From: Flavobacterium geliluteum
Lineage (GTDB): Bacteria; Bacteroidota; Bacteroidia; Flavobacteriales; Flavobacteriaceae
Direction of reading: 5' to 3'
NCBI RefSeq assembly: GCF_017948595.1
Contig: NZ_JAGFBV010000015.1
Span: 1-64,000, forward strand
Length of the DNA: 64,000 bases
Shown here: positions 60,777-64,000 of the stretch, in pieces
Numbering within the stretch: the first letter of the stretch is position 1
How the letters are laid out: each line of letters begins with the position of its first letter
The notes under the pieces: generated by a model
Told to the model about the DNA's origin: nothing
Database searches by the model: none
The model's input: the letters and a program-made list of their open reading frames with translations, nothing else
Made by a program: the position numbers and the translations under genes

Positions 60777-60854
60777 TTTAAGCAACGTCTGACTGAAAAG
60801 TACAAATTACTATTTATCTAGTAAAAAAGGAAAGTTCTAATTTAGCTGAGAGTT

Positions 60855-60939
60855 GCGTTAGGGATAGGAGCGATATCCTTTTTGTTTTTTCTTTAAAAAC
60901 AAAAAGATAAAGCGGATAGCCCGACCGAAGGGAACGCCC
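60855..60939. repeat. Structured intergenic repeat, copy 3
   Basis: Starts GCGTTAGGGATAGGAGCGAT and ends GCGGATAGCCCGACC then GAAGGGAACGCCC. The middle pairs CTTTTTGTTTTT with AAAAACAAAAAG. It lies between the cydB stop and the OmpA operon terminator. Confidence 0.8.
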
Positions 60940-60965
60940 AAATAATGAAAACACTAGATTTTAAA

Positions 60966-61006
60966 CAAAAAAAAGACCGACTCATTCGGGGGGATGAGCC
61001 GGTCTT
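60966..61006 (-). terminator. Terminator of the PorP-OmpA operon
   Basis: GACCGACTCAT (60975-60985) pairs with ATGAGCCGGTC (60994-61004), one mismatch. On the minus strand it is followed by a T-run. Confidence 0.9.
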
Positions 61007-61046
61007 CTTGGGTTAAGCTTTTTTATAAATAAAGATTCGGGATGCT

Positions 61047-62987
61047 TTATTGCATAGAAACAATAACAAATTCGCTTCTTCGGTTTAACTGATGCTCTTC
61101 TTCTGTGCAAGGCACATTATCGGCGCATTTGTTTACCAACTGGCTTTCGCCGTAGCCTTTGCCGGTTATTCTGGAAGCGGAAATTCCGTTTTGTATAAAC
61201 CATTGAATGGTGGCTTTGGCTCTTTTGTTAGACAAAGCCATGTTGTATTTTTGTGTTTGTCTGCTATCTGTATGAGAGCGAACATCTATTTTCATGTTTG
61301 GATATTGTTTCATTACCGCTAAAACTTTCTCCAGATCGAAGGCTGCTTCTTTTCGAATAAAAGATTTATCCAGATCAAAGTAGATAATAGGAATGTCGAG
61401 GGTTTTGGCCAAGTCTGTTCCAACACCAATTTGCTTGATTTGCTTTTCGAGCTTTACATCTAGTTTTGCTTTATCATCTGAAGGATTAATAGTAATAGGA
61501 CTTTCGTTGGTTTCATAATCTTGCTTGGCAACTCTGATATGATAGGTTTTGCTGCATTTTACATCAAAATTGTAAGTACCATCTGCACCTGAAGTAACTT
61601 CGGTAATTTGCTGAAATTTATCGTCAAGCAAAATTACTTTTGCATCGCTTACCGCCTGATTAGTATCGGCATCTACGATTGTTCCTGACAATTTTTTCTC
61701 GCAATCAAGTTTTTTGGTTTCTGTAAATTTATAGATATCATCATTTCCAATTCCGCCTTGTTTGTTAGAAGAGAAAAAACCTTTTCTGGTCGTATGGTCA
61801 ATGATAAAGGCAAAATCGTCAAATTTTGTATTTACAGGTTCTCCGATGTTTTGCACGCGGTCAAAACTTGCATCTTCCTTGATTTTTGCTACAAATATAT
61901 CAAGTCCTCCTAAGCCTGGACGTCCGTCGCTGGCAAAATAAAGTTCATTGTCGCCTGATATAAAAGGAAATGTCTCGCGACCTTCTGTATTGATTTGCGA
62001 ACCTAGATTTTCGGGTTTTCCAAATGTACCATCGGTATTAATTGTCACACTATACAAATCAGACTGACCTAAAGTTCCCGGCATGTCTGAGGCAAAATAC
62101 AGTTTTTTTTCATCTGCGCTTAAAGCCGGATGCGCAACACTAAACTGATCGCTGTTAAAAGGTAATTCTACAACATTGGTCCAGGTGTCATCTACAAAAT
62201 CTGCTTTGTATAATTTTAATAGTGTAATTCTCTTATCGTCCTTTCCTTTTTTTCCGCGTAAAAAGTTATTTCTTGTAAAATACATCGTCTTTCCATCTTT
62301 GGTAAAAATGGGTGTAGATTCATTAAATTTAGAATTGATCTTTTTCTCAAGGCGTGTTGGATTTTGTAAATTTCCATCCGCATTTAAATCTGCAGTATAC
62401 AAATTCGTAAAAGACCTATTGGTCCATTTGAATGTTTTTCTGGCTACACTTCCGGTATCGCGGGCTGAGGCAAATACTAATTTGTTATTGAAAACAGTGC
62501 TGCCATAATCAGATTGTTTAGAATTTATGCCTGCATCCAGTATTTCGAATCTTCCTGAATTTGCTTGAATTTGCTCGAGATAGTTTTTATTATTTTCGAA
62601 TAAAACACCTCTGGTATCTGTTTTGACTTTCTCGTTAAAAAGGTCAAGCATTTTGTCTGATTTGGTATAATCACCTGCAGATTTTAGCGCCTGAGCGTAT
62701 CTGTAATAATATTCGGGCTCTTGCTGATCATTGAGAGCAAATAAGGCATCGTACCATTTTACAGCTTTGGTCAGTTCTGCATTAAAATAATATGCATTTC
62801 CTAATCTCTGAAACATTTTTTCGTCCTTATACCCATTTTCTGCTACTTTTTCATAAATAGCAATAGCATCTATATACGCATACTGATCGTATTGTTTCTC
62901 GGCTTTACTTAATATTGCTTTTTGAGCCATTACGCCAAAAGAGACAGACGACAAAAAAGCAGTATAAATTAAAATTTTTACTTTCAT
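61047..62987 (-). CDS. OmpA-family protein with TPR and PD40 repeats (T9SS-associated)
   Basis: 646 residues with a signal peptide (1-21, ending GVMAQ). TPR-like helices cover about 25-130. WD40/PD40-type strands (LYFASDMPG, ELYFASDGRPGLGGLDIF) cover about 165-410. A CarboxypepD_reg domain (LSGTIVDADTNQAVSDAKV) follows. The C-terminal OmpA peptidoglycan-binding domain is about 530-646 (YFDLDKSFI, DVRSHTDSRQTQKYN, LNRRSEFVIV). It would tie an outer-membrane complex to the cell wall. It is 2 bases after the PorP/SprF gene; this pair usually accompanies a large T9SS cargo gene. Confidence 0.92.
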   Translation of the reverse strand: MKVKILIYTAFLSSVSFGVMAQKAILSKAEKQYDQYAYIDAIAIYEKVAENGYKDEKMFQRLGNAYYFNAELTKAVKWYDALFALNDQQEPEYYYRYAQALKSAGDYTKSDKMLDLFNEKVKTDTRGVLFENNKNYLEQIQANSGRFEILDAGINSKQSDYGSTVFNNKLVFASARDTGSVARKTFKWTNRSFTNLYTADLNADGNLQNPTRLEKKINSKFNESTPIFTKDGKTMYFTRNNFLRGKKGKDDKRITLLKLYKADFVDDTWTNVVELPFNSDQFSVAHPALSADEKKLYFASDMPGTLGQSDLYSVTINTDGTFGKPENLGSQINTEGRETFPFISGDNELYFASDGRPGLGGLDIFVAKIKEDASFDRVQNIGEPVNTKFDDFAFIIDHTTRKGFFSSNKQGGIGNDDIYKFTETKKLDCEKKLSGTIVDADTNQAVSDAKVILLDDKFQQITEVTSGADGTYNFDVKCSKTYHIRVAKQDYETNESPITINPSDDKAKLDVKLEKQIKQIGVGTDLAKTLDIPIIYFDLDKSFIRKEAAFDLEKVLAVMKQYPNMKIDVRSHTDSRQTQKYNMALSNKRAKATIQWFIQNGISASRITGKGYGESQLVNKCADNVPCTEEEHQLNRRSEFVIVSMQ

Positions 62988-62989
62988 AA

Positions 62990-63898
62990 TTAGAAAAATC
63001 TTGGTGAAGTTATTCGTCCATATTTGTTTAAGAATTCAAAACGCAGGAATATCTCGTGCGATCCTGAATTATAATTGACCAATTTTGTTGTTTCGCGATC
63101 ATATGCATAACCCAAATACAAACTGTCTGTGATCTGAAACCCCGCCATGGCACTTACTGAAGCACTCCATCTGTAAGCAACACCAATAACAAATTTGTCG
63201 TTAAACATAAAGTTGGCAGATGCATCTACTTGCAATGGTGAACCTTCTACCATTTTGGTTAATAAAGCGGGTTTGAATTTTATGGTTTCGTAACGATCCA
63301 AATCAAACACATAACCTGCAATAAAATAATAGTTTATTCGGTCTTTGTAGATCGCTACTTCATTATCATCATAACGATTGGTCTGAATGAAATTGGGTAC
63401 CGATAAACCTACATAAGCCTTGTCTGTATGCCAATAAACACCAGCTCCTACATTAGGGGAGAATTTATTATTAAAATCCTGAAATTGCGGATCACCCTGA
63501 TCTTCGGGAGTTAATTTAGTAGGGTCTAATTTGAATAAATTGCCAGATCCTTTTATACCAAAAGAAAGTTTAGCTGTGGCTGATGTTGGTATAGAATACG
63601 AAAAATCGGCTGATAAAGTGTTCTCATTTGTGGGACCAATTTTATCATTTACTAATGAAACTCCAATTCCTACATTGTTACCTATTGGTGTATTTACCGA
63701 AAAACTGCTTGTTTCTGGTGCGCCATCTAACCCAATCCATTGCGTACGATACAATCCGAAAACGCTCATGACTCCTCTGGAACCAGCATAAGCAGGATTG
63801 ATATTAATGGTGTTATACATGTATTGTGTAAACTGCGCAACTTGCTGAGCAAAACTGGCAACCGAACAAAACAATAAAACTAAAACTAATTTTTTCAT
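62990..63898 (-). CDS. PorP/SprF-family outer-membrane protein
   Basis: 302 residues with a signal peptide (1-18, ending SFAQQ). The family start QVAQFTQYMYNTININPAYAG and the final strands LVNYNSGSHEIFLRFEF are typical. SprF-type proteins are needed to export or hold specific type B cargo such as SprB. It follows the end of an upstream gene with a matching C-terminus by about 60 bases, so it probably serves that product. Confidence 0.92.
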   Translation of the reverse strand: MKKLVLVLLFCSVASFAQQVAQFTQYMYNTININPAYAGSRGVMSVFGLYRTQWIGLDGAPETSSFSVNTPIGNNVGIGVSLVNDKIGPTNENTLSADFSYSIPTSATAKLSFGIKGSGNLFKLDPTKLTPEDQGDPQFQDFNNKFSPNVGAGVYWHTDKAYVGLSVPNFIQTNRYDDNEVAIYKDRINYYFIAGYVFDLDRYETIKFKPALLTKMVEGSPLQVDASANFMFNDKFVIGVAYRWSASVSAMAGFQITDSLYLGYAYDRETTKLVNYNSGSHEIFLRFEFLNKYGRITSPRFF

Positions 63899-63911
63899 TT
63901 ATTTTATTTTT

Positions 63912-63948
63912 AAATAATGGCTCAGCCTAATTGACTAAGCCATTTAAT
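63912..63948. other. Hairpin upstream of PorP/SprF gene
   Basis: AATGGCTCAGCC and the later GACTAAGCCATT pair with mismatches. It lies between the upstream partial gene and the PorP/SprF start and may limit read-through. No long T-run follows on the minus strand. Confidence 0.45.
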
Positions 63949-63960
63949 TGGTATAGTATA

Positions 63961-63999
63961 TTACTTGGTTAGGTATAAATACCCAGCTTTTTGATGCGT
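63961..63999 (-). CDS. C-terminal end of an upstream gene, probably T9SS type B cargo (partial)
   Basis: A minus-strand frame entering from the right edge reads THQKAGYLYLTK and stops at TAA (63961-63963). It is short, so this is tentative. The ending, with an aromatic-rich strand followed by a basic residue, fits the last strand of a type B C-terminal domain. The position upstream of PorP/SprF and OmpA genes fits too, since these usually follow such a gene. The start and any other domain are outside the window. Confidence 0.5.
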   Translation of the reverse strand, partial: THQKAGYLYLTK

Positions 64000-64000
64000 A

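Overview
The window comes from a Flavobacterium-like member of the Bacteroidota. The evidence is AT-rich DNA, promoters of the form TAnnTTTG with no Shine-Dalgarno sites, two complete type IX secretion (T9SS) type B cargo proteins, a PorP/SprF-OmpA pair, 2TM-domain signalling proteins, and a trp operon in the order E-G-D-C-F-B-A. I see no rRNA, tRNA or CRISPR. The only mobile element is the 5' end of a transposase gene at the left edge.

Layout. 1-350: transposase fragment plus a structured repeat. 348-4500: hybrid PAS histidine kinase with a CheY-like regulator, then typA. 4573-13221: two large secreted adhesin-like proteins and an ABC-2 exporter. 13319-20356: a kinase-like unknown, a lipoprotein, a huge phosphoesterase/kinase-like/beta-barrel fusion, and an HD-PycTM protein. 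20373-28255: GAF protein, nucleoid-associated protein, four-helix-bundle protein, pRiA4b ORF3-like protein, HPP membrane protein, ClC channel, VOC protein, acetyltransferase. 28382-34461: TonB-dependent receptor, secreted helical-repeat protein, LytS-type kinase with three 2TM modules, LytTR regulator. 34442-38675: heme A synthase, CCA-adding enzyme, YaaA, a membrane protein. 38732-43359: tetR-tolC-hlyD-emrB efflux operon with a visible operator. 43474-51809: the trp operon, with its leader peptide, attenuator and terminator. 51906-57993: secreted beta-helix protein, a marR-nitroreductase-yceI operon with twin operators, and a persulfide dioxygenase-rhodanese/YeeE sulfur module. 58256-60678: cydAB. 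61047-64000: OmpA and PorP/SprF genes behind the last codons of what is probably another T9SS cargo gene.

The strongest new observation is a complete transcription attenuator upstream of trpE. An 18-residue leader peptide with three consecutive Trp codons follows a TATATTTG promoter. After it come a possible antiterminator and a perfect GC-rich hairpin with ten U.

The second theme is intergenic repeats. At least four families recur: (i) an element of about 85-110 bp with conserved ends and a different but self-complementary hairpin in each of three copies; (ii) an AGAACCTTAG-type repeat that in five genes ends 6-7 nt before the ATG, always in the same orientation; (iii) TTTGAAACCTGAAAC-type inverted repeats in the trp spacers; (iv) a 27-bp CCTACAAGG repeat. 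Other items of note are an in-frame amber codon truncating a nitrilase-family gene inside the trp operon, a kinase-2TM fusion with an internal ATG where the 2TM paralogue would start, and CstB-like domain order in the sulfur enzyme.

All assignments come from reading the sequence and from memory of protein families. No searches were run.
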